A stretch of 64,000 nucleotides of DNA, taken from positions 3,898,432 to 3,962,431 of the forward strand of contig LNAC01000101.1 in the NCBI GenBank assembly GCA_002007465.1, given 5' to 3'. A program made the position numbers and the translations under genes. Positions 44,501 to 52,610 of the stretch are shown one piece after another (positions within the stretch are counted from its first letter, which is position 1; the number at the start of each line of letters is the position of its first letter). Below the pieces are notes generated by a model. It made no database searches. It saw nothing but the letters and a program-made list of their open reading frames with translations, and was not told where the DNA came from. This stretch comes from Ailurus styani (taxonomy: Eukaryota; Chordata; Mammalia; Carnivora; Ailuridae).

Positions 44501-47219
44501 CAGACCATGGGGTAAAGAGCTCCCCAGCCAGCCCGCTCTACTTGTTCATCAAAACCCCGTGAGGCCTTAGCCCTGCGGGCCAGAGCTCCAGAGTCAGCCT
44601 GAGTGAGCTCGGATGGGAGCCTGATGCCCCCACTAGTCACAGTGGCCTTGGTTGGCTCATCTCTGCACCGGGGATGCTGCATGGATTAACAGGCCTCACA
44701 CAGAAAGCATAGCACGGAAAGGCCTGTGCTTAGCAGGTGGTAAGTGCTCCAAGCATGCTAGAAGCTGTGATGATTGCTTCTGGTTTGCTCTGGGCCCTCT
44801 GGCTGGCAGGGCCCACTGAGTTTAGAGTTACTAGGGGGAGTCCAAGGCTGCTCCCCTGACCCTCTCCCAGCAAGGAGGTCAGAATATTCTAGCCTGGCGT
44901 GTCCAAGCACAGCTTTGCTGGCTCCGCCCAGCCAAGGCCCCAGGCTTTTAAAGAGAGTGGCTTTCTTGTCCCAGTAGACGGACCTTCTACCGTACCCCTG
45001 CTGATGCTGGGCCACCAGTGGAAAATCGCCCACGGGACAGTAACGTTGGCTGGGCAGTCATCTTGGATTAGCCCGGACATGCAGGCAGGAGGGGCCCTTA
45101 CCCAACCAGACCAGGTGTACCAGATGCTCCAGGCCCTCGATCTTCTCGATGATGTTGTTGTCCAGCTGTAGCTTCCTCAAGTTCTCAAACTGCCAGAGGC
45201 TGTCTATGCGGAGGATGTCTGAAACAATCAGAGGAGGTGCCTTGGCTGTTTCCAGCCTCCGGTGAGGGTAGAGGTGAGGGTAGAGTTCAGTGCCAGCGCA
45301 CTGGAGAATCCAGATGGCTAACACTAACCATACAGAGGTGCCACCATGCCACCAAGCGCCCGGGAGTCTCTGTTCCTGCGTAGAGCGATCAGGGTTACCG
45401 CTCAGGGCTTAAAAGGCCTAGAGCGTGGGGGGAGGCATATTGGGGTCCTTGGGAAGGTGGGGTGGACCTGCCCGGGGCATGGGACTCAGTCATGCTGCCT
45501 CTAGTGCCCAGCTGGGGGGCTGCCCAGGAGGCTCTGACACCTGGGGACACAGACAGTGCCCTTCCTCCCACAGTGTGACAAATAGAATCAAGGCTGCGGG
45601 GTGATCATCTGTACCACCCACCCCTTGTGCGCTGTGGGTGAGGGTGTCAACCAACTAGTTCAACCATTTTGGAGGGCAGTTTGACTAAGTTTCCTGAAAT
45701 ATTTCATATCCGTGCCCTTTGACCCTGCAAAATTTCTCTATTTGGAATCTGTCTGTAAAGACGCACTTGCGTATGTTGCCCAAAGAAAGACCTATAGGCA
45801 CACGAGATGCAGAAAGATGGGGGGACCCCAAAAGTCCCTACATGGGGAATGGGATAAATCACCCATACAACAGACAGGCGGGATCCTGATGTCACCGAAA
45901 CACCTGACCTCTGGTCCCCAAAGACCACCTTCAGAGACACACCGCCAGCTCATTCCTCTTGCTCCTCATGCCAGGCAGAGTTAGGCTTCTGTTCCTGACA
46001 GAATTCTGTTACTGAATTACGCTTAAGTATAGACACGTATATACTGTGTAATGTAAACTTCTAGAGGCCTAAATTTGTCCCCAGTTTTTTCTAGAAGCCT
46101 TAACAGCCCCGTTGTTTATCTGTCCCCTTTTTTTCTCTATTTGCTTCTATAATGATTTCTCAAACTTAAAAAATTAGAATATGCCATGAAAAGCACTGAA
46201 ATAACATAGAAGTATTAATAAAGGGGTAAAAGAAACAAAAGTACACTTAATAACCACACATTCGGGGCAGCGGTTTCTATATTCATTCAGAGGGGCAGGG
46301 TTTACCATGGGGTTGTGAGGTCCTGGGGGAGGCCGGGCGACCCTCCAGGCAGCCCTCCCCACGCCCGGTCTCAGTGGGGATGGGTGGACAGCATTACTCT
46401 GACCCAGGGCCCTGCGTCTGCCAGGTTCCTGGGGCCAAGCCAGATTGGTGTCTGTTCCCAGCTCTCCGAGGCCAGATTTCCCAGAAGGATACCGGCCACC
46501 ATCTCCACCTATGCTCTCAGATACCTCCCAACCTGGTCTGGACTTTCCAGGGGCCTTTCTGGTCCTGGCGGCAGACCAACACTTCTTGGCTGTGGCTGAC
46601 TTCCCACGGCTCCCACACTCTGGGTGCTCTGCCTTGCACACCAATGTGCTGGCTCTTCCCGAGGCATCAGCAATTCATGTGGAAAAGTCACAACAACACA
46701 ACAAAGCCCAGGATGTATTTGACAGTTCTCAATGAATTACCAGCACGACAGGACTGCCCAGAGTCCATTTAAACTTCAACACAGACATGGGATCTGCCTC
46801 CACTGTGCCCGGCTTGGTCTCAGCCCATTGTCATTATTGCCTGGATCACAACTGTCTCACTAGTCTCCCGGATCTTGCCCTGAGCCCCCCACTCTATCCT
46901 CCTACGGTCAGTGGGATCATATGGAAACCTAAGGCCCATCCTGTTCCTCCTCTGCTCAGGACCCTTCCCAGGGATCTCACCTCACTCACCGTAAAAGCCA
47001 AACACTCTCTCTTGGCCCCCAAGGTTGATGCTAGCTGACCCCGCCACCTCTGTGACTGGTCTCCATACAGGCCTGCCTGCCTCAGGGCCTTTGCACTGGT
47101 TGCTTTCTTTGCCTGGAACACTTTCCTCGGATCTCCGAGGAGCTCTTTCCCTTGCTTCCTTCTAGCTTTTGCTCAATTGTCACCCTTTTTTTTTTTAAGA
47201 TTTATTTATTTATTTATTT

Positions 47220-47268
<49 letters not shown>

Positions 47269-48638
47269 CAAGTAGGCAGAGAGGCAGGCAGAGAGGAGGA
47301 AGCAGGCTCCCTGCTGAGCAGGGAGCCCGATGCGGGGCTCGATTCCAGGACCCTGAGAACATGACCTGAGCTAAAGGCAGAGGCCTTAACCCACTGAGCC
47401 ACCCAGGCGCCCAACTGTGACCTTCTTGATGAGACCTCTGACCACTCAATAAAACATGGCACCCCACTCTCACCCCTTTTCTCCTCTCCTTGATTTTCCT
47501 CCATAGCTTGTATTTTTAGTACACGCTATTATTCTCTTTCTTTATTTCTCCCATCATGAGGGAGTTCCATGAGGGCAGGGTTTTTGTCTTTTTTGTTCAC
47601 CGCTGAATCCCTAGTGCCTAGAACAGCACCTGGCATATAACAGGCATTTGATAAATCCTGGTGGAATGAACCTTAGACAGGGGAGGGGGAAAGCCAAAGG
47701 AGGCTAACACCCCTCTGGTGACAGCCCTTCTGCAATCCCTTTAACCCTCCCCCACTGCTGAGGTCATTGAGGTCGCTGAGGCCCAGGCTCCGTCCCGGCT
47801 CTGGGTGGTCCGCCGTGGAGGCCGCACTCTGGGGAGGCCTGTGGGTTTCACGGGGCGTGGGCCAGGGCTGGGCCCGCCTTGCCCACCGACGTGTCCCCAT
47901 GGTCTGCCCCAGACTGCTGGGGTCCTTGTTGCCTCCTGGCCGACCCAGCGGGCCAGTGGAGAAACCCAGGACAGAGCAGGCCTGCAAATCAGCCCGGGGG
48001 ACTCCACTGGGGCCCATGTGGCTACAACATGCAGGCCCCTGGCCATCTCTCTCGCTCCCTCTTGCACCACCCCCCTCCGCCGTCCTGACTCACCGGCTTC
48101 CTTGAGTGAGCCAGGCGCCCTGCACGTGATGCCTCATCTTCTTCCAACCAGCGCTGGAGACAAGGACCCTAACCTTCCCATTAGAGTTAGTCTGATGGAA
48201 ACAGCTATGGCTTTTGGGTTCACTTAGATTTGGAGTGGGGGAATTGGATCTCTTGTCCCGTTATTCAGAATTAGGGTGTTGGGGATAGGCAAATGCTAAT
48301 GACATGCCGTATTAAGGTTTAAAACACTCTGTGCCATCCCTACACCTTCTCACCCAGGCAGGCCCGAATGCCAGTGGGGGTCCCGTGATCGTGGACTCTG
48401 CATGGAATTCTGGGGCAGAGGAGTCTGGGGCGGGACACTGGGCGGCCTGGTACCCCCACCCCAGCCCAGGATACGCACTTTGGTAGTCCAGCCGCAGTGA
48501 CACGACATCCTTGAACAGGATGCCCTCCTGCCTCACCAGCTGCCCGGCCTCCTCCTGCGGGCCTTGCTCCCCCACGGCCAGCTTGAGCATGTCCTCGTCC
48601 ATCACTCTTGGCTCCCCGGAGTCGTACAGCCGCTGCAT
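20444..48638 (-). CDS. DRC3: DRC3 (LRRC48), nexin-dynein regulatory complex subunit 3, complete, 12 coding exons
   Basis: Coding exons in transcript order: 48638-48479, 45218-45102, 42344-42178, 40258-40112, 36829-36710, 36017-35905, 34713-34539, 29550-29419, 27648-27578, 25880-25757, 21025-20894, 20557-20444. They sum to 1572 bases, 523 residues plus stop, with no internal stop; I recall the same length for the human protein. DRC3 is an axonemal protein of the nexin-dynein regulatory complex (Chlamydomonas FAP134), which links outer doublets and controls dynein in motile cilia and sperm flagella. Residues about 45-180 are leucine-rich repeats of the SDS22 type ([40 protein letters not shown]). 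An LRR cap follows with [20 protein letters not shown]. From residue about 198 to the end it is charged and coiled-coil ([35 protein letters not shown]). Introns 6 and 9 are U12-type AT-AC and intron 4 is GC-AG; the others are GT-AG. Convergent with ATPAF2, divergent from TOM1L2. Confidence 0.97.
20894..21025 (-). CDS. DRC3: DRC3 coding exon 11
   Basis: Encodes [20 protein letters not shown]... to THLVDM, 44 codons, phase 0 at both ends. The acceptor is CACCAG and the donor GTGAGTGG. Residues 443-486. Confidence 0.95.
22978..23215 (+). repeat. MIR relic
   Basis: CCGCCACTTACACGCTGTGT, TGCCTCAGGTTTCTCATCTG, TGGTACCTATTTTACTGCGT and the CAGTAAATGCCAGCTATTTG end follow the MIR consensus almost throughout. 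Confidence 0.7.
23298..23424 (+). mobile_element. Short SINEC, forward, older type
   Basis: Starts GGCGCCTGGGTGGCTCAGTC and ends GGAGCCCACTTAAAAAAAAT. It lacks the CT-rich body. Confidence 0.88.
24600..25070 (+). repeat. L2-like ancient LINE relic
   Basis: GAGGGAAGGCTTCTCCGAGG, GACCTGAGAGCTGAACAAGG, ATCTCTGGCTGCCATGTGGA and GAGGCCAGTGGTCCAGGCAA follow a known ancient LINE 3' region. The subfamily is uncertain. Confidence 0.45.
25663..25757 (-). repeat. G-rich degenerate tandem repeat directly after the DRC3 exon 10 donor
   Basis: Plus-strand units CCCCGCCCACCG, CCCCGCCCACCG and CCCCGCCCACAG recur at about 25-30 base spacing. On the transcript strand this gives repeated GGGCGGGG blocks within 90 bases of the 5' splice site. 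Confidence 0.7.
25757..25880 (-). CDS. DRC3: DRC3 coding exon 10 (after a U12 AT-AC intron)
   Basis: Begins after ...GGCTGCAC with a G completing Leu401, then [19 protein letters not shown]... to LPDGVRA. No AG acceptor gives the right frame; the AC acceptor does. The donor is GTGAGC. Residues 402-442. Confidence 0.94.
26235..26500 (-). repeat. L2-like relic, reverse
   Basis: CCTCAGGGCCTTTGCACAGG and CTTCTGCCTGGAATGTCCTC are typical of the reverse L2 3' region. Similar phrases recur at 27910 and 47090. Confidence 0.45.
27316..27487 (+). mobile_element. SINEC, forward, with head deletion
   Basis: AGGGTGCCTGGGTGCCTGAG joins the head directly to GGTCATGGTCCCAGGGTCCT, so about 30 bases of the tRNA-like part are missing. 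Tail GAAATAAATGAATAAAATCT. Confidence 0.85.
27578..27648 (-). CDS. DRC3: DRC3 coding exon 9 (71 bases, before a U12 AT-AC intron)
   Basis: Encodes [20 protein letters not shown] and VQS, plus two bases of Leu401. The acceptor is TTTCTAG. The exon ends AGCCT before ATATCCTTGA. Too short and too oddly bounded to be found from open frames. Confidence 0.93.
28070..28210 (+). repeat. MIR-like relic
   Basis: TAACTTCCTTAGGCCTCCAC, GTCCTCATCTATGAAATGGG and TGAAGTTTAAATGAGTTACT match MIR order. Confidence 0.55.
29419..29550 (-). CDS. DRC3: DRC3 coding exon 8
   Basis: Encodes [20 protein letters not shown]... to EMQLVEQLE, residues 334-377, phase 0 at both ends. The acceptor is GTTTCCAG and the donor GTGAGG. 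Confidence 0.95.
29625..30020 (+). repeat. Two adjacent MIR-like relics
   Basis: 29630-29790 (ACTTAGACTCTGGGGTTGGA) and 29830-30015 (AATCAAGTAAACCTGAATTT, GCAGTGTGACCTCGAATGTG, CTCATGGGGATTAGGCAGTA) both follow the MIR core order. Confidence 0.5.
30270..31430 (+). mobile_element. Old L1 (L1M/HAL1-type) 3' part, interrupted by a SINEC
   Basis: Decayed frame [17 protein letters not shown]...[10 protein letters not shown] at 30330-30458, then AAATATATTTGCAACTCATT and the 3' UTR phrase GCAGAACCGTCCAGAAAGTG. It is split by the SINE at 31080-31272 and not coding. Confidence 0.7.
31080..31272 (+). mobile_element. SINEC, forward, young mustelid type
   Basis: Head GGCGCCTAGGTGGCTCAGTG, body CCTACTTGTGATCTCTCCCT, tail TCAAATAAATAAAGTC. 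Flanks TAGCTCCCAGCTC and TAGATCCCAGCTC. Confidence 0.92.
32879..33076 (-). mobile_element. SINEC, reverse, with (TTG)n in its tail
   Basis: GTTTGTTGTTGTTGTTGTTT precedes the AATTTTATTTTGAGAGAGAG body. Head CGACTGAGCCACCCAGGTGC. Confidence 0.88.
33093..33292 (-). mobile_element. SINEC, reverse, young mustelid type
   Basis: Body ATCACAAGTAGGCAGAGAGG. The target duplication TGCATGGACAGTTTT is seen at 33078-33092 and 33293-33307. It sits 17 bases from the previous copy. Confidence 0.92.
33396..33587 (+). mobile_element. SINEC, forward
   Basis: Head GGGCAGCTGGGTGGCCCAGT, tail TAATAAATAAATAAAATCTT. Confidence 0.9.
33604..33807 (+). mobile_element. SINEC, forward, older type with expanded (CT)n
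   Basis: Head GGGGCACCTGGGTGGCTCAG. It ends in about 13 CT units (33778-33803). Confidence 0.88.
34539..34713 (-). CDS. DRC3: DRC3 coding exon 7 (after a U12 AT-AC intron)
   Basis: Begins after ...GGCCACTCAC with a C completing Ala275, then [20 protein letters not shown]... to FEEKHLM, residues 276-333. The donor is GTAGGC. An in-frame TAA directly upstream excludes extension of the frame. Confidence 0.94.
34714..35904 (-). other. DRC3: DRC3 intron 6, U12-type AT-AC intron
   Basis: On the minus strand the intron starts ATATCCTTCC and ends CCTCCTTAACGGCCACTCAC. The branch motif TCCTTAAC matches the U12 consensus and lies exactly 10 bases before the terminal AC. It splits an Ala codon after its second base. 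A MIR relic lies at 35490-35665. Confidence 0.95.
35490..35665 (+). repeat. MIR relic inside DRC3 intron 6
   Basis: GGGCTCAAATCCCAGCTTCT, GCATGACCTTGGACAAATCA and CCCAACTGTAAAATGAGATT follow the MIR core. Confidence 0.65.
35905..36017 (-). CDS. DRC3: DRC3 coding exon 6 (before a U12 AT-AC intron)
   Basis: Encodes [20 protein letters not shown]... to LPGVGELLQ, plus two bases of Ala275, then the donor ATATCCTTCC. The acceptor is GACCATAG. Residues 238-274. Confidence 0.94.
36710..36829 (-). CDS. DRC3: DRC3 coding exon 5
   Basis: Encodes [20 protein letters not shown]... to ETLEKHK, 40 codons. The acceptor is CCCCCTCAG. The donor GTACTC is weak. It starts the coiled-coil half of the protein. 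Confidence 0.95.
37698..37977 (-). mobile_element. SINEC, reverse, containing an assembly gap
   Basis: The poly-T tail runs into 73 N (37710-37782), then AAAGATTTTATTTATTCATT and the mustelid body follow. The target duplication TCCTGATCACGTCTT is seen at 37683-37697 and 37978-37992, so both ends are defined despite the gap. Confidence 0.92.
37710..37782. other. Assembly gap (73 N)
   Basis: Run of N within the poly-T of a SINEC. It probably reflects homopolymer dropout. Confidence 0.99.
38347..38541 (+). mobile_element. SINEC, forward, older type
   Basis: Head GGCGCCTGGGTGGCCCAGTC, tail CAAAATAAATATAATCTTTT. It is directly followed by another SINEC. Confidence 0.9.
38559..38744 (+). mobile_element. 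SINEC, forward, inserted at the tail of the previous copy
   Basis: Head GGCGCCTGGGTGGCTCAGTC, tail CAAATAAATAAATAAAATC. The target duplication AAAAGATGTTATTCA is seen at about 38543 and 38745. Confidence 0.92.
40112..40258 (-). CDS. DRC3: DRC3 coding exon 4 (GC donor)
   Basis: Encodes [20 protein letters not shown]... to DFRRIDDRM, 49 codons, the last LRR and its cap. The acceptor is CTCCCCAG. The donor is GCAAGT rather than GT; the nearby GTGTCT would break the frame with exon 5. Confidence 0.94.
40435..40640 (+). repeat. MIR relic
   Basis: GACCTGGGTTCAAAGGCCAG, GAGCCTCTGTTTCCTCATCT and GATATGGGTATAAGGATGCT follow the MIR core. Confidence 0.65.
40688..40884 (-). mobile_element. SINEC, reverse, young mustelid type
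   Basis: TCACAAGTAGGCAGAGAGGC body and CACTGAGCCACCCAGGCGCC head. Confidence 0.92.
41140..41310 (+). repeat. Ancient interspersed repeat (L2-like), diverged
   Basis: TGTTCCACAAACACTATTAA, TGTGCTGGGCCTTGGGGACA and AAGGGCTCACATTCGAGTGG follow a widespread ancient mammalian repeat. The class is uncertain. Confidence 0.4.
41802..42005 (+). mobile_element. SINEC, forward, young mustelid type
   Basis: Head GGCGCCTGGGTGGCTCAGTG, body CTGCCTACTTGTGATCTCTG. The target duplication AAGGGGTGATCTGG recurs (one base different) after the tail. It ends about 170 bases from DRC3 exon 3. Confidence 0.92.
42178..42344 (-). CDS. DRC3: DRC3 coding exon 3
   Basis: Completes Asp93 and encodes [20 protein letters not shown]... 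to NNQIGNMMN, residues 94-148, three LRR units. The acceptor is CCTTCCAG and the donor GTGAGT. Confidence 0.95.
42719..42885 (+). mobile_element. SINEC, forward, older type with tail loss
   Basis: Head GGGGCGCCTCCCTGGCTCAG with a small internal duplication (CGGCTAAGCAGTTGGTTAAG). It ends near CTTTCCCTCACTGCCCC without an A-rich tail. Confidence 0.8.
43160..43420 (-). repeat. MIR relic, reverse
   Basis: TTGATGCATGAGGAAACCAA, AGCTGAGATTGAACTGGGAT and AGGCTGCCTACTCTGCTTCC follow the reverse MIR order. Confidence 0.6.
45102..45218 (-). CDS. DRC3: DRC3 coding exon 2
   Basis: Completes Asn54 and encodes [20 protein letters not shown]... to HLVHLVWL, plus one base of Asp93. The acceptor is GTTTCAG and the donor GTAAGG. 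Confidence 0.95.
45650..46240 (+). mobile_element. Old L1 (L1M/HAL1-type) 3' fragment
   Basis: TTTGGAGGGCAGTTTGACTA, CCTGCAAAATTTCTCTATTT and a late ACATGGGGAATGGGATAAAT phrase match old L1 3' ends. Heavily diverged. Confidence 0.5.
46790..47670. repeat. L2-like relic split by a SINEC
   Basis: GCCTCAGGGCCTTTGCACTG before the SINE, and CAGCACCTGGCATATAACAG, GATAAATCCTGGTGGAATGA after it. The SINE at 47188-47412 interrupts it. Confidence 0.45.
47188..47412 (-). mobile_element. SINEC, reverse, with expanded (GA)n
   Basis: Contains about 21 GA units at 47223-47265 before ATTACAAGTAGGCAGAGAGG. Head CCACTGAGCCACCCAGGCGC. Flanks ATTGTCACCCTT and AACTGTGACCTT. Confidence 0.92.
48479..48638 (-). CDS. 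DRC3: DRC3 coding exon 1 with start codon
   Basis: Starts ATG at 48638-48636, five bases after an acceptor TCTTTTAG, so a non-coding exon must lie upstream. Encodes [20 protein letters not shown]... to LRLDYQ, plus one base of Asn54. The donor is GTGCGT. A second in-frame Met (Val-Met-Asp) at residue 13 is a possible alternative start. Confidence 0.92.
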
Positions 48639-50709
48639 TTTCCCTAAAAGACATCACGTTCCTCTTCCACTGTCTGCTTCTCCCTTTGTCTGAGGACAGG
48701 GTCTGGCTGGGGTCTCTTTAAGGCATTGTGGAGCACGGTGACAGTCACAGAGGCTTCGGGGCCACCTCCTCCCACTCCTGGGCCCACTCCACCCAGGGGC
48801 TAGTACTTGCGCACCAAGCCTCTCCAGGCCTTTGCCAGCAACCATCTGCCCTGTGCTGCCTGGCACCCACCTGCAGGGGTGCACCCCTCAGTCTCACAAC
48901 CACACCTGTGGCCCTACCCCCACCCAGCAGACTGGTGCCCACGCTGGTCTCTTTGGCCCCTGGAGCTTGGCTCCCCTTATGGCTGTGGCTGTCTTCGGCC
49001 TCTGGCTATCCTCAGCCAGCCTTGTTCTGTGTCTTGCCACCAACTGCTGACCAGGATCCTTGGCAGCCCCCGCCAGGCAGAGCGGCTCCCTTTCTCTCAG
49101 AGACTGCCCCCAACTCCCCACAAGCTGCTCAGCGCGTGGAGATTGGCGGACACTGACCCAAGCTGGCCATTCCTATTCTTCCCCTGAGAAATGTGAACTT
49201 GGGGCAGCAGGATGAAAGTCCCGTCACAGCTGGCTGTGTGAGCTGGGTGGGGGGAACTGGGGGGTTGCTAGCTAGCCAGACATGTGGTTAAGAAGAGAGA
49301 ACAAAAGGAGGAGGATACAGATGGACAGAGGGAACCAAAGATGGGAACCGAGGTGGACCAGAAAATAAGACAAAAGTGCTGAAGACTGACACAGTCTTTG
49401 CTGGCTTTCCTGCCCCTAATGTCCCTAATTCCAGGCCCTGTGAGAGTTTCTTGACTTCTCACATTAAATCGAATTTTACTTAAACTGAGTCTAGTAGGTT
49501 TCTGCTGCTAATGGGCCAAAGGATCTGGCTGAAACCCTGCAGGCAAATGGGGGATCTGTGGAGTTGGGCAGTCACAGGCTGGCCTTGGGCTGCTGTTCCT
49601 GGCTGGACAGAGGCAGAGCCCTGGGAAGCCTGGGCACCGTGACCTCATTCTCGTCCTTACCAACCTAAGAGTGAGAATGTCCAGAAGGGCTGGACCCTTC
49701 TGGGAAGGCGCACTCTAGGGGAAGCTCCCAGATTTTGCCTCCTGGACCTTCTGGAAACACAGTCATCCCTTCTACTTCCCACCCCTGTTTCTCACCTCCC
49801 TGCTGGCTTCACCATCTACCTTTGCCCTCTTGGTCCCTGACATGAAGGCCTCTTTCCGGTTGCTGGGCAGCCCCTGTATTACTCTACTGAGCACTGCTGG
49901 AGAGACTCCTGGTGTTGGGGTGACGGTGTCCACCACAGACTGGGGTGGGCCCAGCAATCCTGCCACCTGGTCTTAGAGACTGCCACTTCCCTCCTCACCC
50001 TCCCCACCATCCACTTGGATGCAGCTTATATAAACATGCATCTGCCATTTCTGGGCTGTCTGTGATCAAATGTCCCTATGCATTTAACTGTCATGTGTCC
50101 TTTTCTTCTGCCCCCAAGGAGCCACAGCCTCCCCGAGTCCCACTCCCACCCCCGAGCACTACCCCCGCCATGCTGCTTCTCCACCTGCGCCTTCCGTCTT
50201 CCCACTCTCTCCAGTGTCTCAACACTGGCTCCGAATCCTTAGAGTGAATGGGTCAACTCCCAGAGACATTTCCCGTCCTCCCCCTCTTTCCATCTCCCCG
50301 CTCTTTTGAAGCATTTTTTTTCCCTAAGATTTCCCATAATCTGACACCAATTTGCCTTTGGGGAAATTTTAATGTGCGGAGTTTGGCAGATGTTACCTGC
50401 AAAAGTGTTTGTGCTTTTTCAAAGAAAAGTGCTGTACTTTGGGAAATGCTTCTTAATTCCGATTTCAGAACCGTAACTGACTTCTCATTACTCCCACTTC
50501 ATCTAGGTCTGGCACCTGGGAGGGATCAGGCTTGCTTTTCCGTCAAGCCCGCAATCACTACTCAACGGGCAATGGTTGTGAGGCACGCTCTCTCTTAAGC
50601 ACACGAAGGCAAGATTTGGAAACTGGGTGTGCATTCTTTGGCAACTAACCTCACCTGTCTAAGCCTCTGACTTCCCGTCTGTAAAAATGGGTAATCCTCC
50701 CTCCTACAT

Positions 50710-51140
50710 TTGTTTAAGATCATTTATTCAGCCCACACATGTGTCATGAATAGCTACTACATGCCATGAATAAAACAGATCTCCTTCCCTCTGTTTCAGA
50801 TGTGAATCAGATCATCATACAAATATTTAATTACAAACCATGACAAGTTTGTAGATGTAGGGAACGAGGACAGCATACATTAGGGGCACCTGGCCTGGCC
50901 AGGGGAGACAGGCCTGGGATCTGAAGGAGGAGTAGGAAAGAAGGAAGAAGGAAGAGGGAACAGCACAGCAAGGGCCCGGAGGTGGGAGAGAAGAAGCCAT
51001 ATTCCATTTGGGCTGAAGTGAAGCAAGGCTGGAGGGACCTACGGGAATTTATTATCCTAGGATCCCTCGGAAGCTCCTGGGGCTTAATAAGGGCAGTGAC
51101 GTGATCAGCTTTTGCTTTTAAGAGGCTCACTCTGTGTGTC
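50710..51140 (+). repeat. L2-like ancient LINE relic
   Basis: ATAGCTACTACATGCCATGA, GAACAGCACAGCAAGGGCCC and GGGCAGTGACGTGATCAGCT follow the same ancient repeat family as at 24600-25070. Confidence 0.4.
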
Positions 51141-51285
51141 GTACTGAGATTGGTAAGAGTCCTGAGCAGGGTGGTGGTAAGATGTGGCTGAGAGAGGTCT
51201 CCGGGAACTTAACTTATATGTGGGACTAATCATCTGCAGTTTCCAGATTTAAAAAAATGGAAGCTAGTTAGAAAGGTTAAGTAGG

Positions 51286-51487
51286 GGCGCCTGGGTGGCT
51301 CTGTGGGTTAAAGCCTCTGCCTTCGGCTCAGGTCATGATCTCAGGGTCCTGGGACTGAGGCCCGCATCAGCATCGGGATTTCTGCTCAGCGGGGAGCCTG
51401 CTTCTTCCTCTCTCTGCCTGCCTCTCAGCCTGCTTGTGATCTCTCTCTTTCTCTGTCAAATAAATAAATAAAATCTTAAAAAAAAAA
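51286..51487 (+). mobile_element. SINEC, forward, young mustelid type
   Basis: Head GGGGCGCCTGGGTGGCTCTG. The target duplication AGAAAGGTTAAGTAG is seen at 51271-51285 and 51488-51502. Confidence 0.93.
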
Positions 51488-51924
51488 AGAAAGGTTAAGT
51501 AGATGCCTAAGTTAACTCATTTATATGGCCTACGGCAGAGGCAGGGGACCATGACTCCAGAGCCCATTTTCTTAACCATCACTCAAAACTGTACCCAGGG
51601 TGCTGTGGATTTTCCTAGTCACAATGCACAGCGTTTCTCACAGCTGTTGTGGGTCAGGGCCGAGGCCTGACCGCTCCTCCCCTAAAGAGGCTTTTATCAA
51701 TAATTTACCACCCAACCTGGGTTCCTGTTGACTTGCCTGACAACAGTATTGGTGGTGAAGACCAGAGGTAGGAGACAGGGAAAGCAGCAGAGAGTCCTAC
51801 ACCACTGCCAATGGAGCAGCCTCCTCACGGAGAAACAAGACCAGAACTGTCCTGTGAAGCAAGAACTTGGGATCGATTGAATCTGAAAAACATAGCCCCC
51901 ACTGGCCATGGATTACCGCGAGAA

Positions 51925-52130
51925 AATCAACAAGTAACGGAGTGCTGACTGGATACCAAGTGCACATTCAATACTTAATTGCATGTCGGCTCTGGAAACC
52001 ACTGGAGAAAAGAGTCCTAATTCCCTCATTTCCCAGAGACGGAAACAGGCCCGGGAGGGGAAGGAAATTGTCCAAAGTCGTACAACGAGCTACTGAGAAG
52101 ACAGAGGAATGGAACTCTACTTGATACAGG
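51925..52130 (-). repeat. MIR relic, reverse
   Basis: TGGATACCAAGTGCACATTC, CATTTCCCAGAGACGGAAAC and GGAAATTGTCCAAAGTCGTA follow the reverse MIR order. Confidence 0.55.
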
Positions 52131-52513
52131 ATCAGGTGAAGAATACAAATACATTTATGACAGTTAAGAGGTCGGATATGAGGGTTAACTATCGAAGAAC
52201 TTATCAGTGACTGGGGACCTTTGTTTCGATAAAAGGGATCAGGCCAGGAGGTCGCGGGATGGAGCCCCTAAAAAAGATCTCTTCGAGCCCTGCTCCCCGA
52301 GGAAACGCGTCCTTAGCATTTCTTTCTCATCCAAAGGCCTGAAAGCCCAGTGTCTCAGCCCGCCCGTGAAGTGGCTGGCAGAGAACCTGTGTGCTCATTT
52401 TACAGGTGAGGAGGGCCGGGCCGACTCCCAGAGAAAAGGTCAGAGGAAAGCGTTAAGTCGAGGGTCTGTCTGCCCCTGCGAGTCCTCCCGCCGTCTCCGC
52501 TCCAAGGTCTCAC

Positions 52514-52560
52514 CCTCTCAAGCGCCGGCCACCCGACTGCTTCCAAGCAGAGGACGCTTC
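52514..52560 (-). other. DRC3: Candidate non-coding first exon of DRC3
   Basis: A good minus-strand donor GTGAGACC lies at 52513-52506, just downstream of the X-box-like sites. An unspliced ORF start is not close, and the first coding exon has an acceptor, so a short leader exon is required. This is the best candidate seen, but others cannot be excluded. Confidence 0.3.
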
Positions 52561-52564
52561 TCCC

Positions 52565-52610
52565 GGTTACTAAGGGAACCAAGCGTTGCCAGTCGGTTGC
52601 TAAGGGGAAG
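52565..52610. promoter_or_regulatory. X-box-like (RFX) sites
   Basis: GGTTACTAAGGGAACC (52565-52580) is an imperfect inverted repeat of the RFX half-site (GTTACT/GGAAC). GTTGCC (52585-52590) and GGTTGCTAAGGGGAAG (52595-52610) follow. RFX factors drive ciliary genes, which fits DRC3. Confidence 0.45.

Larger units (their letters stand above)
48644..52560 (-). other. DRC3 5' UTR intron region / upstream of first coding exon
   Basis: The acceptor just before the DRC3 ATG implies an upstream non-coding exon, so this is probably a 5' UTR intron. It holds a SINEC (51286-51488), an L2-like relic (50710-51140) and a MIR relic (51925-52130). The stretch 48700-50700 is otherwise unique and I see no exon in it. 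Confidence 0.6.
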
